A DNA stretch of 64,000 nucleotides, taken from NCBI GenBank assembly GCA_022510905.1, contig JAFLSN010000003.1:1-64000 (forward strand), in the 5' to 3' direction. The notes under the pieces are model-generated. The model was not told the origin of the DNA, ran no database searches, and saw only the letters and a program-made list of their open reading frames with translations. Numbering within the stretch: position 1 is the first letter of the stretch; each line of letters begins with the position of its first letter. Position numbers and translations under genes: made by a program. Positions 41,371-49,930 of this stretch are shown piece by piece. Origin of the DNA: Treponema sp. (GTDB lineage Bacteria; Spirochaetota; Spirochaetia; Treponematales; Treponemataceae).

Positions 41371-43824
41371 ATGGAAGAAATAAAAACCCCAGAAGGCGGC
41401 ACACTCATTCCCGTTGCCATTGAGTCAGAAATGAAGAAGGCTTACATTGACTACTCAATGTCAGTTATAGTAGCCCGTGCATTGCCAGATGTCAGGGACG
41501 GCTTGAAACCCGTGCACAGGCGTATCCTCTACGCCATGAACGAAGAGGGCCTTCACATGAACGGAAAGACCCGCAAATGTGCCACTGTGGTTGGCGATGT
41601 GTTGGGTCGCTATCATCCGCATGGCGATGCAAGCGTTTACGATGCGATGGTGCGCCTGGGCCAGCATTTTTCCATGCGTTATATGCCTGTGCAGAAGCAG
41701 GGTAACTTCGGCGGCATAGACGGAAGCCCTGCCGCTGCGTATCGTTATACCGAAGCAAAAATGTCAAGCATCGCAGAAGAAATGGTCGCCGACATAAAAA
41801 AAGAAACGGTGGATTTTCTTCCAAACTTTGACGACACGCGCCAGGAACCTGTGGTGCTTCCCGCAAAATTTCCGTTTCTATTGTGCAACGGTTCAAACGG
41901 AATCGCGGTCGGAATGGCCACTAATATGCCTCCACATAATCTGCGCGAAATTTCATCTGCAATAAGCGCGTATATTGACAATCCCGACATCAGCATAGAT
42001 GAGCTTACGGCGCATATCAAAGGTCCTGATTTTCCCACTGGTGGAATAATTTTTGGTAAAAAAGGAATCAGGGACGCATATAAAACCGGGCGCGGTAAGC
42101 TTGTTGTTCGAGGCAGATTCACAATAGAGGTAGACAAACACGGAAAAGAGTCAATCGTGTTTACAGAAGTTCCATACATGGTGAGAACTGATGACCTGTG
42201 CAAACGGATAGGTGAGCTTGCCCGCGAAAAAGTCATAGATGGCATAGAGCGTGTGAACGACAGTTCCGCCGGCGATGATGTGCGCATCGTTATAGAGTTA
42301 AAGCGCGGTGCCATGACCAAAGTTGTTGTGAACCAGCTTTTTGCCAAGACCGCTCTCCAGTCCAGTTTTGGCGTGATTAACCTTGCGCTTGTAAAAGGCC
42401 GTCCGCAGGTGCTCAACTTGAAGCAGCTAATTGGATGTTTTGTAGATCACCGCGATGAAGTGATTACCCGCCGCACAAATTTTGACTTGCGGAAAGCAAA
42501 AGAACGCGAGTACATTTTGGAAGCTCTGATTATCGCCGTTGACAACATCGATGAGGTGATAAAAATAATCCGCTCCAGCCGCGATGAAAACGAAGCCAAA
42601 GCAGGCTTGATGAGTCGGTTCAATTTTGGCGATCCGCAAGCCCAGGCAATCGTGGACATGCGCCTTGGCCGCCTTACAAATCTGCGCATAGATGAACTTC
42701 ACAAGGAAATGGAGGAAATAAAAGCCCTCATAGCGCATCTTGAAGATTTGCTTGTTCACCATGAAAAAATCCTCGCGCTCGTCAAAACCGAGACTTCCGA
42801 ACTTGCAGAAAAATACGGCGACGACCGACGCACCGACATCGTGGCCGGAGAAGTCGAAGAAATAAACGTAGAGGACATGATAAAAGAAGAGGACATGGTA
42901 ATCCTCATAAGTAAGCTTGGCTATATAAAACGTGTGCCTGTAAGCCAGTATAAAAGCCAAGGACGCGGCGGAAAAGGCAGCATCAGTGCGAGGCTTGTTG
43001 AAGAGGACTACATTAACCAGCTTTTTGTGGCATCTACGCATGACCACATCATGTTCATAACAAACGAAGGCAAAGCGTACTGGATAAAAGTCCATGAAAT
43101 TCCTGAGGCAAGCAAAACAAGCCGTGGCAGCCACATAAAAAGCCTTTTGGCAGTTACCGCAAACGAAGAAATTTCTTCAATCGTTAGCTTAAAAGAATTC
43201 ACTGAAAATCAGTTTTTGTTTATGGCAACCGCAAACGGCGTTGTCAAAAAAACTCCAATTGGCGAGTTCAGAAACGCAAAGGCCCGCGGAATGCAGGCGG
43301 TGCGTCTTGACGATGGCGATAAATTGGTGAGCACCATTCTTTCAAGCGGAAATGACGAGTTGCTGTTGGTAAGCAGAAGAGGGCAGGCATTGCGGATAAG
43401 CGAAGAAGAAGTTCGGTCAATGGGAAGAAACAGCCGTGGTGTTGCAGGCATGAAACTTGGTTCCGGCGATGAACTGTGTGCGGCAATTCATGTTGAGGAA
43501 GATTCAAAAATCCTTGTTGTTACGGAGCAAGGTGCCGGAAAACGTGTGGAATTCACCGAATTCAACGCACATGGAAGAGGCACCGGCGGCCAGAAAATTT
43601 TTGGAAATATTGATGACAAAGGTGAGCTTATAGGCGCTCTCACAGTGCGTGATACCGACAGTGTAATGTGCATTACCAGCCAAGGAACTTCCTTGCGCGT
43701 TAAAGCCGAGTCCATTTCTACACAGGGTCGCACTTCCAGCGGCATTAAAGTGGTGGATATCGAAACCCCCGACTATGTTGTTGGCATAGACCGCATTGCT
43801 GAAGAAGACGAAAAAAAGGAATAA
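41371..43824 (+). CDS. gyrA: DNA gyrase subunit A
   Basis: A 817-residue DNA-cleaving subunit. The winged helix with catalytic Tyr is in 'AAAYRYTEAKMS'; 'GDVLGRYHPHGDASVYDAMVRLGQ' and 'GNFGGIDGSPAAAYRYTE' are invariant. The C-terminal beta-pinwheel carries the GyrA box QGRGGKG (near residue 529), the mark of gyrase rather than topoisomerase IV. The QRDR-equivalent position reads D-A-S-V (wild-type-like Ser). An AGGAG ribosome site is present. It follows gyrB after 289 bp that hold a short GAATTG/CAATTC inverted repeat but no gene. Confidence 0.98.
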   Translation: MEEIKTPEGGTLIPVAIESEMKKAYIDYSMSVIVARALPDVRDGLKPVHRRILYAMNEEGLHMNGKTRKCATVVGDVLGRYHPHGDASVYDAMVRLGQHFSMRYMPVQKQGNFGGIDGSPAAAYRYTEAKMSSIAEEMVADIKKETVDFLPNFDDTRQEPVVLPAKFPFLLCNGSNGIAVGMATNMPPHNLREISSAISAYIDNPDISIDELTAHIKGPDFPTGGIIFGKKGIRDAYKTGRGKLVVRGRFTIEVDKHGKESIVFTEVPYMVRTDDLCKRIGELAREKVIDGIERVNDSSAGDDVRIVIELKRGAMTKVVVNQLFAKTALQSSFGVINLALVKGRPQVLNLKQLIGCFVDHRDEVITRRTNFDLRKAKEREYILEALIIAVDNIDEVIKIIRSSRDENEAKAGLMSRFNFGDPQAQAIVDMRLGRLTNLRIDELHKEMEEIKALIAHLEDLLVHHEKILALVKTETSELAEKYGDDRRTDIVAGEVEEINVEDMIKEEDMVILISKLGYIKRVPVSQYKSQGRGGKGSISARLVEEDYINQLFVASTHDHIMFITNEGKAYWIKVHEIPEASKTSRGSHIKSLLAVTANEEISSIVSLKEFTENQFLFMATANGVVKKTPIGEFRNAKARGMQAVRLDDGDKLVSTILSSGNDELLLVSRRGQALRISEEEVRSMGRNSRGVAGMKLGSGDELCAAIHVEEDSKILVVTEQGAGKRVEFTEFNAHGRGTGGQKIFGNIDDKGELIGALTVRDTDSVMCITSQGTSLRVKAESISTQGRTSSGIKVVDIETPDYVVGIDRIAEEDEKKE

Positions 43825-43870
43825 AAACTTTATGGAAGAACGTAGATTTATTCAGATTGAATGGGGTATA

Positions 43871-43970
43871 AAAATCAACATACCTCGGCGTAAAAGCAAG
43901 GTTTCACTTCAAGGGCTGGCTTCGCAGAAACAGAGTATGTACCATTTTCGCATAAATTGATTCAATTTGT
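43871..43970 (+). repeat. Dispersed intergenic repeat, copy B
   Basis: Starts AATCAACATACCTCGGCG, then TAAAAGCAAGGTTTCACTTC, GGCTGGCTTCGCAGAAAC, GAGTATGTACC and TTTTCGCATAAATTGATTCA. It begins 46 bp after the gyrA stop and belongs to the same family as copies A, D and E. Confidence 0.55.
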
Positions 43971-44017
43971 TAAATTACAATGAATTAGATAAAATTGCGT
44001 TTTTTTGATAAAAACCG

Positions 44018-44046
44018 TGGACAAAACACTAAATATGGTGTATAAT
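44018..44046 (+). promoter_or_regulatory. Promoter of the candidate small RNA
   Basis: TGGACA (44018-44023), exactly 17 bp, then a perfect TATAAT (44041-44046). No gene follows within 900 bp on this strand; the next recognisable element is an intrinsic terminator 160 bp downstream. Confidence 0.65.
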
Positions 44047-44052
44047 TTATTC

Positions 44053-44211
44053 CAGCTAGGCGATATGTACAGCACAGTAACTTGAATGTAGTATGCTGTA
44101 CACACTAGAAATTCAGATTTGTTTTTTATGATTGTTCTCCCGGCAATCTGAACAAATCAAACCCATCAGACACCGGACAGGCCTTTTCCCTGGTCTGTCC
44201 GGATTTTTTTT
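44053..44211 (+). ncRNA. Candidate structured small RNA of about 160 nt
   Basis: A transcript from the promoter at 44018 would end at the terminator at 44211. It can fold hairpin 1 (GTACAGCA 44067-44074 with TGCTGTAC 44094-44101, closed by CTAG at 44056-44059 and 44105-44108), then hairpin 2 in two mutually exclusive ways: CAGATT (44114) with AATCTG (44145), or GATTTGTT (44116) with AACAAATC (44151), and lastly the terminator stem. A seven-codon frame (MIVLPAI) lies in the loop of hairpin 2. It does not match tmRNA, 6S, SRP or RNase P RNA as I know them. Function unknown. Confidence 0.5.
44173..44211 (+). terminator. Rho-independent terminator of the candidate small RNA
   Basis: An 11-bp stem (CCGGACAGGCC 44173-44183 with GGTCTGTCCGG 44192-44202, including one G-T pair), an 8-nt loop and eight T's (44204-44211). 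GC-rich against a very AT-rich background. Confidence 0.85.
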
Positions 44212-44523
44212 GCATCCATAAAAATCAGAATATTGACTGTTTTGGGTATTATAACAGCTTGACAAAATCAACGCTCCTTTGTTGCAGAAGGCGGGTATGA
44301 TAAATCTCTGGTGTTTCATTGAAGGTCTGGAAGAGCTTAAACTTTTCTAACAGCATTTGCATTTGGTTGTTTTGATGTTAAAGATTCATTTGATATAATG
44401 AAAAAGCTTTGCGTTGTGGTTGCTGATTCATTCGTTTGCTATTTCATTTTCTTAATGACTTTTTGAATTGGTCTTGCAGTTCTGTAAAAAAAATTATGTA
44501 TTTTGTTATAATGCCAATTTACA

Positions 44524-44608
44524 AAATCAACACAACACAGAAGCAGGGCTTTATTCCGTAAAACGGGGTATGATTTTTCTAAAGCTTGATAACTGAGTAG
44601 TGATAAAT
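44524..44608 (+). repeat. Dispersed intergenic repeat, copy C (complete)
   Basis: AATCAACACAACACAGAAGC, AGGGCTTTATTCCGTAAAAC, GGGGTATGATTTTTC, then TTGATAACTGAGTAGTGATA. It aligns end to end with copy G at 34070-34156 in opposite orientation. Confidence 0.6.
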
Positions 44609-44689
44609 AAACCTCCCTTTGCCGGGTATGTTGTTCTTATAAGGTATTGCAGTCAGATGGTGCATACCTATCATTTCGCCCTACTTTCA

Positions 44690-44756
44690 GCATAACTTCA
44701 ATCAAGAGACTGGCTTCGCAAAAGCGTGGTATGTACCCTTCCACACGAATCAATTT
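44690..44756 (+). repeat. Dispersed intergenic repeat, copy D
   Basis: CTTCAATCAAGAGACTGGCT, TCGCAAAAGCGTGGTATGTA and CCCTTCCACACGAATCAATT. It matches the GGCTTCGCA and GGTATRTACC parts of copies B and E. Confidence 0.5.
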
Positions 44757-45228
44757 TATTGTTGGCTTTGTTCTAGGGTTTTATGATTTTATATCGTGGA
44801 AGTTTTGAATAAATTTATCAGCAAATATCCAATACTAATAATCTGTGGAAAACTTTTTAAAAAATGAAAGAAATTCAAAAATAAAAAAATGGAACAAAAT
44901 GAGCCTTGCAAATACAAGCTTTTTTTACTGTCTCTATTTTATGATAAAAAAAAATAAAATTGAATAAGTTGTGGAAAACTTTTGCCTTTATTGAAATTGA
45001 AATATTGTTCAACGTTGTATTGAAACTGTTAGTCGTGTGTTATAACTAGCATCGCGTTGTATAATTTGTTTTTGGAATTTTACCATAAATGTTCAAACTT
45101 GTTCTTTTATTCGTGTGGAAATGATGAACGAAATAACGGATATATATCCTTGCCTCAAATAGTTCTTTATTACTACTCAATGAGAAAATTTCAGAGAAAT
45201 CATAACCAGCATCGTGAAGTGGTTACAG

Positions 45229-45244
45229 TGTTTCACGTGAAACA
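45229..45244. other. parS centromere site 1
   Basis: TGTTTCACGTGAAACA, a perfect 16-bp palindrome identical to the widely conserved chromosomal ParB-binding consensus. It is in non-coding DNA about 8 kb from the oriC candidate. parA and parB themselves are not in the window. Confidence 0.9.
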
Positions 45245-45333
45245 GTTTGTCATCAGAATAAAATTGTTTGGGCAATTATACAGCATAATATTTGTTTGTA
45301 TATAGGTTCTAGCAGACCATCATTGCTGTGGTT

Positions 45334-45349
45334 GTATCATCGATGATAC
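45334..45349. repeat. Perfect 16-bp palindrome between the parS sites
   Basis: GTATCATCGATGATAC is perfectly self-complementary and lies midway between the two parS sites. It could be a protein-binding site or a small fold; no known motif is recognised. Confidence 0.45.
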
Positions 45350-45444
45350 TCTGGGATACTCAGGTATGATTGTTACAAACACCTTACGCTTGCATTAGTG
45401 TGCTTTGGTTTTGTGAAATAAAAATGGGGATGGCTTTTGTTTAT

Positions 45445-45470
45445 CAAAATGTTTCACGTGAAACATTTTG
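45445..45470. other. parS centromere site 2 within a 26-bp perfect palindrome
   Basis: The core TGTTTCACGTGAAACA (45450-45465) equals the parS consensus and is extended by CAAAA/TTTTG on each side, so 45445-45470 is a perfect 26-bp palindrome. It is 18 bp from the end of argA and 220 bp from the first parS. Confidence 0.92.
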
Positions 45471-45487
45471 CAGCCATAAGAGTCCAA

Positions 45488-46933
45488 TTATTTCTGTGTC
45501 AAGTTCAAGCGCATCACTTTTGAATTGCGCTGTGGTGTCCATGCGTCTTTCCTCTTTTGCGGCAATGAAGAGATCGTACTGGAGACAAAGCCGAAGTTTT
45601 CAAACCAATCCGCTGTTTGTGTTGTTAATAGAAAAACTGAGTGCGCCTGCATTTTCTTTGCCCGTTCAAGCAAGAATGAAATCAATTTTGGACCTGCACC
45701 GATATGAGAGCATGCTTCGTCCACCGCAACTCCTGCAATTTCCATTTGGCCGTCTGAATAAGGAACAAGTGAAGCGCATGCCCGAATTGCGCCGTCCAGC
45801 TCATAAACGATGTAGTTCTGCATGTGGGAAATCAGCTGCTGTTCAGTACGGGGAAGTAAAATTCCACGTTTTATAAACGGCTGCATAAGCCCCATCACCG
45901 CAGAAACATCTTCCCGCCGCATATCGCGGATGCCACCGTAGTTGTTGGTGTAAATCATGGTGCCAGATCCAAAATCACTAAAAATTTCACATGGAAGTGT
46001 ACCATCCAAAGAACCGTTTAGGATATGAACTCGTGAAACTCCATTAAGACATGCCTGTTTTGCCAATATCAATAATGAAAGAACCGAATGTTCGGTAAAA
46101 TTTGTAGAAGTTACCGAATGTTCGGTATTCATTTGTTGAGTGCTTGGTGTGTTGCACTGTACAAATTCATCTACTTCTTCCAGATTCATGGCAGGAACTG
46201 TGCCTTCCCCGGAAAGACCTATTGATTGTGGTATAATAAAACGCCCGTTGGTAATTTCAGCATCTGGCAGCAAAAAAAACAGCTTATCTGCCTGCAAATG
46301 TACAGCAATCTGTTCCGAAAGCTGGATGGACGATATGTTGTAAGGCTTTCCTGCGCCACTCCAGCCGATGCATGGAAAAATCGGAATGAATCCGTCTGCC
46401 AGGATTGTGCGCAGCGCTTCATCCTGCAATTTGTCTATCTCACCGCTGGTGCCGTAGTCTATGCCGTTTATCACACCTTTGCCGCGTGCCCTGACCCAGT
46501 TGCCGATAACGGCATTTTTGCGTTCGCCGGCAAGTGCTGTCATAACTTGGTTTGAAACATCAAACGCAGCCATCTTGATGAGCGGCATGGCCTGTTCATC
46601 TGTTATGCGGCAATCCTCGTGATAGCTCCAAGAAATTCCGGCGGAGGCAAGCACTTCGTTTATTCGTTTTCGAGCGCCAGGAACCACAATAACTTTGAGG
46701 CCCGATTCATGCAGCAAACCAATATCGCGGATGTGGCTGGTGAACACAGGCGAATCGATAATCGCATCGTCAATGTGAATGATCACGGTTGCGTTTTTAA
46801 ATCGCCGTAGGTACCGGATAACATCACGGATTCTTTCTGCTTTTTCATGAACAAGGGCTTCTTTCATGCGGAAAGTATTGCGAGCCCCCAAAAAAGTGTC
46901 AAGCGCCGACCAATGACTATTGCGCTTTTCCAA
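45488..46933 (-). CDS. argA: N-acetylglutamate synthase (amino-acid N-acetyltransferase)
   Basis: A 481-residue enzyme for the first step of arginine synthesis. Residues ~25-290 are the amino-acid kinase fold ('RDVIRYLRRFKNATVIIHIDDAIIDSP', 'PIFPCIGWSGAGKPYNISS'); residues ~325-470 a GNAT acetyltransferase ('IRDMRREDVSAVMGLMQPFIKRGIL', 'EIAGVAVDEACSHIGAGPKLISFLLERA'). The start is TTG 46933 or possibly ATG 46867; neither has a good ribosome site. The linker holds a 15-bp direct repeat giving TEHSV twice. It is divergent from the ACP operon, with overlapping promoters. Confidence 0.88.
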   Translation of the reverse strand: MEKRNSHWSALDTFLGARNTFRMKEALVHEKAERIRDVIRYLRRFKNATVIIHIDDAIIDSPVFTSHIRDIGLLHESGLKVIVVPGARKRINEVLASAGISWSYHEDCRITDEQAMPLIKMAAFDVSNQVMTALAGERKNAVIGNWVRARGKGVINGIDYGTSGEIDKLQDEALRTILADGFIPIFPCIGWSGAGKPYNISSIQLSEQIAVHLQADKLFFLLPDAEITNGRFIIPQSIGLSGEGTVPAMNLEEVDEFVQCNTPSTQQMNTEHSVTSTNFTEHSVLSLLILAKQACLNGVSRVHILNGSLDGTLPCEIFSDFGSGTMIYTNNYGGIRDMRREDVSAVMGLMQPFIKRGILLPRTEQQLISHMQNYIVYELDGAIRACASLVPYSDGQMEIAGVAVDEACSHIGAGPKLISFLLERAKKMQAHSVFLLTTQTADWFENFGFVSSTISSLPQKRKDAWTPQRNSKVMRLNLTQK

Positions 46934-46948
46934 AGATTCATTTATAAT
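46920..46948 (+). promoter_or_regulatory. Promoter of the ACP/APE-like operon, overlapping the argA start
   Basis: TTGCGC (46920-46925), 17 bp and a perfect TATAAT (46943-46948), 38 bp before the first ACP gene. The same AT-rich stretch read on the other strand (TATTAT) lies just upstream of the argA TTG, so the two divergent units may share or compete for RNA polymerase. Confidence 0.55.
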
Positions 46949-46986
46949 ATAGCATTGCTAGATTAGGCATATGAGGGCTTTGATTG

Positions 46987-47262
46987 ATGAACGAAGCATT
47001 GAAACTGGAAATCAAGGAAGTGATTATTTCTTCTCTGGAACTAGAAGATGTCAAGCCGGAAGATATTGTTGATGACGAGCCTTTGTTCGGTTCTGGTTTA
47101 GGTCTTGACAGCATAGATGCACTGGAACTTGGTGTAGCGCTAAAGAAGAAATTTGGAGTCAAATTTTCTTCCGAAAATAGTGAGAATCGGAGCCATTTTG
47201 CATCTGTTAATGCATTGGCTGAGTATATTACCGCTGAAAAAGCAAGGGATGTGGCAAAATGA
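46987..47262 (+). CDS. Acyl carrier protein 1 of an APE-like operon
   Basis: A 91-residue acidic protein. The phosphopantetheine site is Ser 42 in LGLDSIDALELG. It is the first gene of the operon and overlaps the second ACP by four bases (ATGA). Length and the 'FGSGLGLDSIDALELGVALKKKFGVKF' stretch match the first ACP of aryl-polyene clusters, where it carries the growing or finished acyl chain. In-frame TTG 46984 immediately precedes the ATG and is a less likely start. Confidence 0.88.
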   Translation: MNEALKLEIKEVIISSLELEDVKPEDIVDDEPLFGSGLGLDSIDALELGVALKKKFGVKFSSENSENRSHFASVNALAEYITAEKARDVAK

Positions 47263-47510
47263 CAAAAGAAGACATTTTTGGCAAATTAAAGGACATTCTG
47301 GTAAAAGAATTCGAAATCGATGAAGAGAAAATCACTCCAGATGCCAACATGGTTGATGATCTGGACATGGATTCCATTGATTTTATTGACTTGGTTGTAA
47401 AAATGAAGGATTTTATTCCTGGAAAAATAGATCCAGATATTTTTAAGACGGTCAAGACCGTGCAGGATGTGGTTGAAAAACTGTATCCGTATACTCAGGA
47501 CAAGGCATAA
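47259..47510 (+). CDS. Acyl carrier protein 2 of an APE-like operon
   Basis: A 83-residue acidic protein with the phosphopantetheine site Ser 39 in DDLDMDSIDFIDLV. 'FEIDEEKITPDANMVDDLDMDSIDFIDL' is close to the second ACP of aryl-polyene clusters and distinct from housekeeping AcpP. Two tandem ACPs with a four-base overlap is the hallmark opening of those clusters. Confidence 0.88.
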   Translation: MTKEDIFGKLKDILVKEFEIDEEKITPDANMVDDLDMDSIDFIDLVVKMKDFIPGKIDPDIFKTVKTVQDVVEKLYPYTQDKA

Positions 47511-47530
47511 GTGCTTTTGGCGGCAAAACG

Positions 47531-49528
47531 GTGCGCGGATTTTTGCGGGTTTTGTTCTATGTAATAGCGGCCTTGTATCCAGTTTTAGTTTTTACCGCAC
47601 TGGTGATTCTAAAACTGCCGGTCAGGGTGCTTTCGTTGTGTGTGATCGTGCTGGCGTTGGCTTTTTTTTTAAGTGCTACCGGCTCCAAGCGCACAAATGG
47701 AACTACCGCGAAAGCCGATATGTTTTCGCGCGTCCGTCCGCTGGTTTCTTCGATTCTGTTTTTGGCCGCAGGGCTGTTTTGTTTTTTTACGAACAGGTCG
47801 ATTTTTTTAAAGCTGTATTCCGTTGTCATAAGTGTTTCACTATTGGTTGTGTTTGGAAGCACCTTGATTTTTCCACCGACCATTGTTTTTCGGTTTGCCA
47901 CGCTAAGTGACAGTTCGATTGCAGGCTCTGTTGCAGAAGCCAGAATAGCCGCGTACTGTAAAAAGGTAACCATCGCTTGGTGCCTTTTTTTTATAATAAA
48001 CGGTTCCATTGCTGCTTGCACTGCGCTGTTTTATAGTGACCGTGTGTGGTCCGTTTACAACGGAGGAATTTCCTACGTTCTCATGGGGCTCATGTTTGCT
48101 GTGGAATTTATTATTCGGAAATTGGTGAATAAAGGAATGCCGAAGGTTTATACCATTTCAAATTTTAAAGCTGATTCCCGCGCTGATGATTATGTGCTCT
48201 GTTACGAAGGCGTATGGTCGCAAAAGAACTATAAAACTTGGCGCGATTTTTTGAGCGACACCGCGAAAGTCCGTGCATTTGTCGCTACCAAGCCAGATGT
48301 TTCCGACTGGATTTTGCATTGCGAAGACTACTGGTATTTTCTTGTTACTTTTGTGGCCCTGCTACAGTGCAAAAAAACGGTGCGGCTTACACAGAACATC
48401 ACCCCTGCATTCATTGCTGAAATAAAGATTCCGGGCACTGAATTTTTGACTGACCAGGAAGCAGAGGATTCCATTTCTATTCCGCAGATTATGCAAACAT
48501 CAAATGTTCCTCCAGAAGCCCAGATTCGGAACATCCCAGCAATCGTTGCGGACGAGACTTGTATCCTCATGTACACGTCTGGGAGCACCGGGAAACCTAA
48601 AGTTGTTCCCCAGCGTTTGACGGAGTTTGAAGAAGATAACGCCTTTGTGATTTCTCAGTGGAGCGAAGAATTTTTAAAACGCAGGCTGGTTACCACTGTG
48701 AGCCAGCACCACATATACGGATTCCTGTTTGGAATTTCTCTTCCCTTTGGCCTTGGCATTCCGTTCCGCCGCAATCGTATTGAATTCCCTGAGGAATTTA
48801 CCACGCTTAACGACACTTCTTACTTGATTGTGACCACGCCCGCCTTTCTTAAACGCACCGTTGAAATCGAGGACGCACTTCCATTGGTGGACTGTTTTAT
48901 TTTTACAAGCGGTGGCGCACTTACCACAGACGTTGCCATGCGCACCAAAAGCGTGTTCGGTTTTTGTCCGGTTGAAATATACGGTTCCACCGAGACAAGC
49001 GGCATAGCATACCGCCAGCAGACAACGGACGGTCTTGAATGGACTCCCTTTGCAAATGCTAAAATCTGGAAGGGCGACGACGGCTGTTTACGCATTGTTT
49101 CGCCGTACATAAAAGACCCGGCTGGATTTGCTACCGCCGATTTGGTTGACATGCTTGAAAACGGGCGTTTTATTTTGAAAGGCCGCTCAGATTCAATCGT
49201 TAAGATAGAAGAAAAGCGTATTTCGCTTACGGAAGTGGAAAACCGTCTGCTACAAAGCGGCCTAGTTGCAGATGTAAAAGTGATTGCCATGGAAGAAAAT
49301 CGCCAGTACCTGGCCGCCGCCATTCAGCTTAACAATGCAGGTGAGCAGAAATTCAGCGGACAGAAAAAGCTGGCTCTCAACAAATTTTTTCATGATTATC
49401 TGATGCAGTTTTTTGAAAATGTGGTTATTCCAAAACGGTGGAGGTTTGTGCAGGATCTTCCCAAGGATGTTCAGGGCAAAATACACAAGAGCGACATTCA
49501 GGCCCTATTTGAAAGAAAACAAGATTAG
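47531..49528 (+). CDS. Membrane-anchored acyl-AMP ligase (fusion of two APE components)
   Basis: A 665-residue protein from GTG 47531. The first ~200 residues have about six TM segments and resemble the COG4648 inner-membrane protein that precedes the ligase in aryl-polyene clusters. From ~220 on it is an adenylate-forming enzyme: YTSGSTGKPK (from residue 348), 'EIYGSTETSG' near 487 and 'RSDSIVKIEEKRISLTEVE' near 555, with the catalytic Lys in 'VQGKIHKSDI' near the end. It should activate an acyl or aryl acid and load an ACP. In most clusters I know these two parts are separate genes. Confidence 0.85.
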   Translation: MRGFLRVLFYVIAALYPVLVFTALVILKLPVRVLSLCVIVLALAFFLSATGSKRTNGTTAKADMFSRVRPLVSSILFLAAGLFCFFTNRSIFLKLYSVVISVSLLVVFGSTLIFPPTIVFRFATLSDSSIAGSVAEARIAAYCKKVTIAWCLFFIINGSIAACTALFYSDRVWSVYNGGISYVLMGLMFAVEFIIRKLVNKGMPKVYTISNFKADSRADDYVLCYEGVWSQKNYKTWRDFLSDTAKVRAFVATKPDVSDWILHCEDYWYFLVTFVALLQCKKTVRLTQNITPAFIAEIKIPGTEFLTDQEAEDSISIPQIMQTSNVPPEAQIRNIPAIVADETCILMYTSGSTGKPKVVPQRLTEFEEDNAFVISQWSEEFLKRRLVTTVSQHHIYGFLFGISLPFGLGIPFRRNRIEFPEEFTTLNDTSYLIVTTPAFLKRTVEIEDALPLVDCFIFTSGGALTTDVAMRTKSVFGFCPVEIYGSTETSGIAYRQQTTDGLEWTPFANAKIWKGDDGCLRIVSPYIKDPAGFATADLVDMLENGRFILKGRSDSIVKIEEKRISLTEVENRLLQSGLVADVKVIAMEENRQYLAAAIQLNNAGEQKFSGQKKLALNKFFHDYLMQFFENVVIPKRWRFVQDLPKDVQGKIHKSDIQALFERKQD

Positions 49529-49549
49529 ACAACATGAAGTGAGGCGTAC

Positions 49550-49930
49550 ATGAGTGAAAACAATCATGCTGTTATAAATGAAACGGTGATTTCCCAATCA
49601 GAAACAGACATAAAGCTGGAGGTGCTTGTTCCTGCTGACTGTGATTTTTTTGACGGCCATTTTCCGCAGTTTCATCTGCTGCCGGCTGTTGGCCAGTTTG
49701 AGATTGTCACACGTTTTGCGAAAAAATATTTCAAGACCCAGCGGTATGTTCCCAGAATCCGCAGAATCAAATTTTCAGCGCCGATTATTCCTGATACAAC
49801 AATCCATCTTGAAATGTCATATAATGCTGAAAAGCGGAGCGTTACATTCACTATTAGCGATGCTGTTGAAAAAGACAGAATGTATTCCACAGGTGCCTTT
49901 GAAGTGGTTCCACAGGATTCTGCAAAGTGA
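49550..49930 (+). CDS. Hotdog-fold 3-hydroxyacyl-ACP dehydratase-like protein
   Basis: A 126-residue single hotdog domain. 'FFDGHFPQFHLLPAVGQFEIV' (residues ~32-53) corresponds to FabZ/FabA 'F-GHFP-P-PG-LQ-E'; the His is kept. It fits the ApeI-type dehydratase that follows the ligase in aryl-polyene clusters and would introduce double bases of unsaturation in an ACP-bound chain. A GAGG ribosome site is present, and its end overlaps the next gene by four bases (GTGA). Confidence 0.82.
   Translation: MSENNHAVINETVISQSETDIKLEVLVPADCDFFDGHFPQFHLLPAVGQFEIVTRFAKKYFKTQRYVPRIRRIKFSAPIIPDTTIHLEMSYNAEKRSVTFTISDAVEKDRMYSTGAFEVVPQDSAK

Larger units (their letters stand above)
43825..45487. other. 1.66-kb AT-rich gene-free region: parS sites, repeats and a candidate RNA
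   Basis: No reading frame here has a ribosome site, codon pattern or recognisable protein. What it does hold is listed separately: repeat copies B, C and D, a promoter-RNA-terminator unit (44018-44211), two parS sites, and a 16-bp palindrome. DnaA-box-like TGTGGAAAA occurs at 44841 and 44970, and CGTGGACAA at 44017. The stretch 44840-45060 is especially A/T-rich. It reads as an origin-proximal centromere region. Confidence 0.6.

Noticed and set aside
41745..43134. Long antisense frames inside gyrA (223 and 235 codons)
   Set aside because: Complementary-strand shadows of an unambiguous gyrA; no ribosome sites or known domains.
44113..44319. A 68-codon minus-strand frame across the candidate RNA
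   Set aside because: No ribosome site, cysteine-rich random-looking composition, and it runs through the terminator hairpin of the opposite strand.
45057..45305. An 82-codon frame covering the first parS site
   Set aside because: Composition (Tyr, Phe, Asn, Lys) just reflects AT-rich DNA; no ribosome site and no recognisable motif.
43825..45487. An insertion sequence or tRNA genes in the large gap
   Set aside because: No transposase fragment, no terminal inverted repeats with target duplication, and no tRNA T-arm (GGTTCGAATCC-like) sequence.
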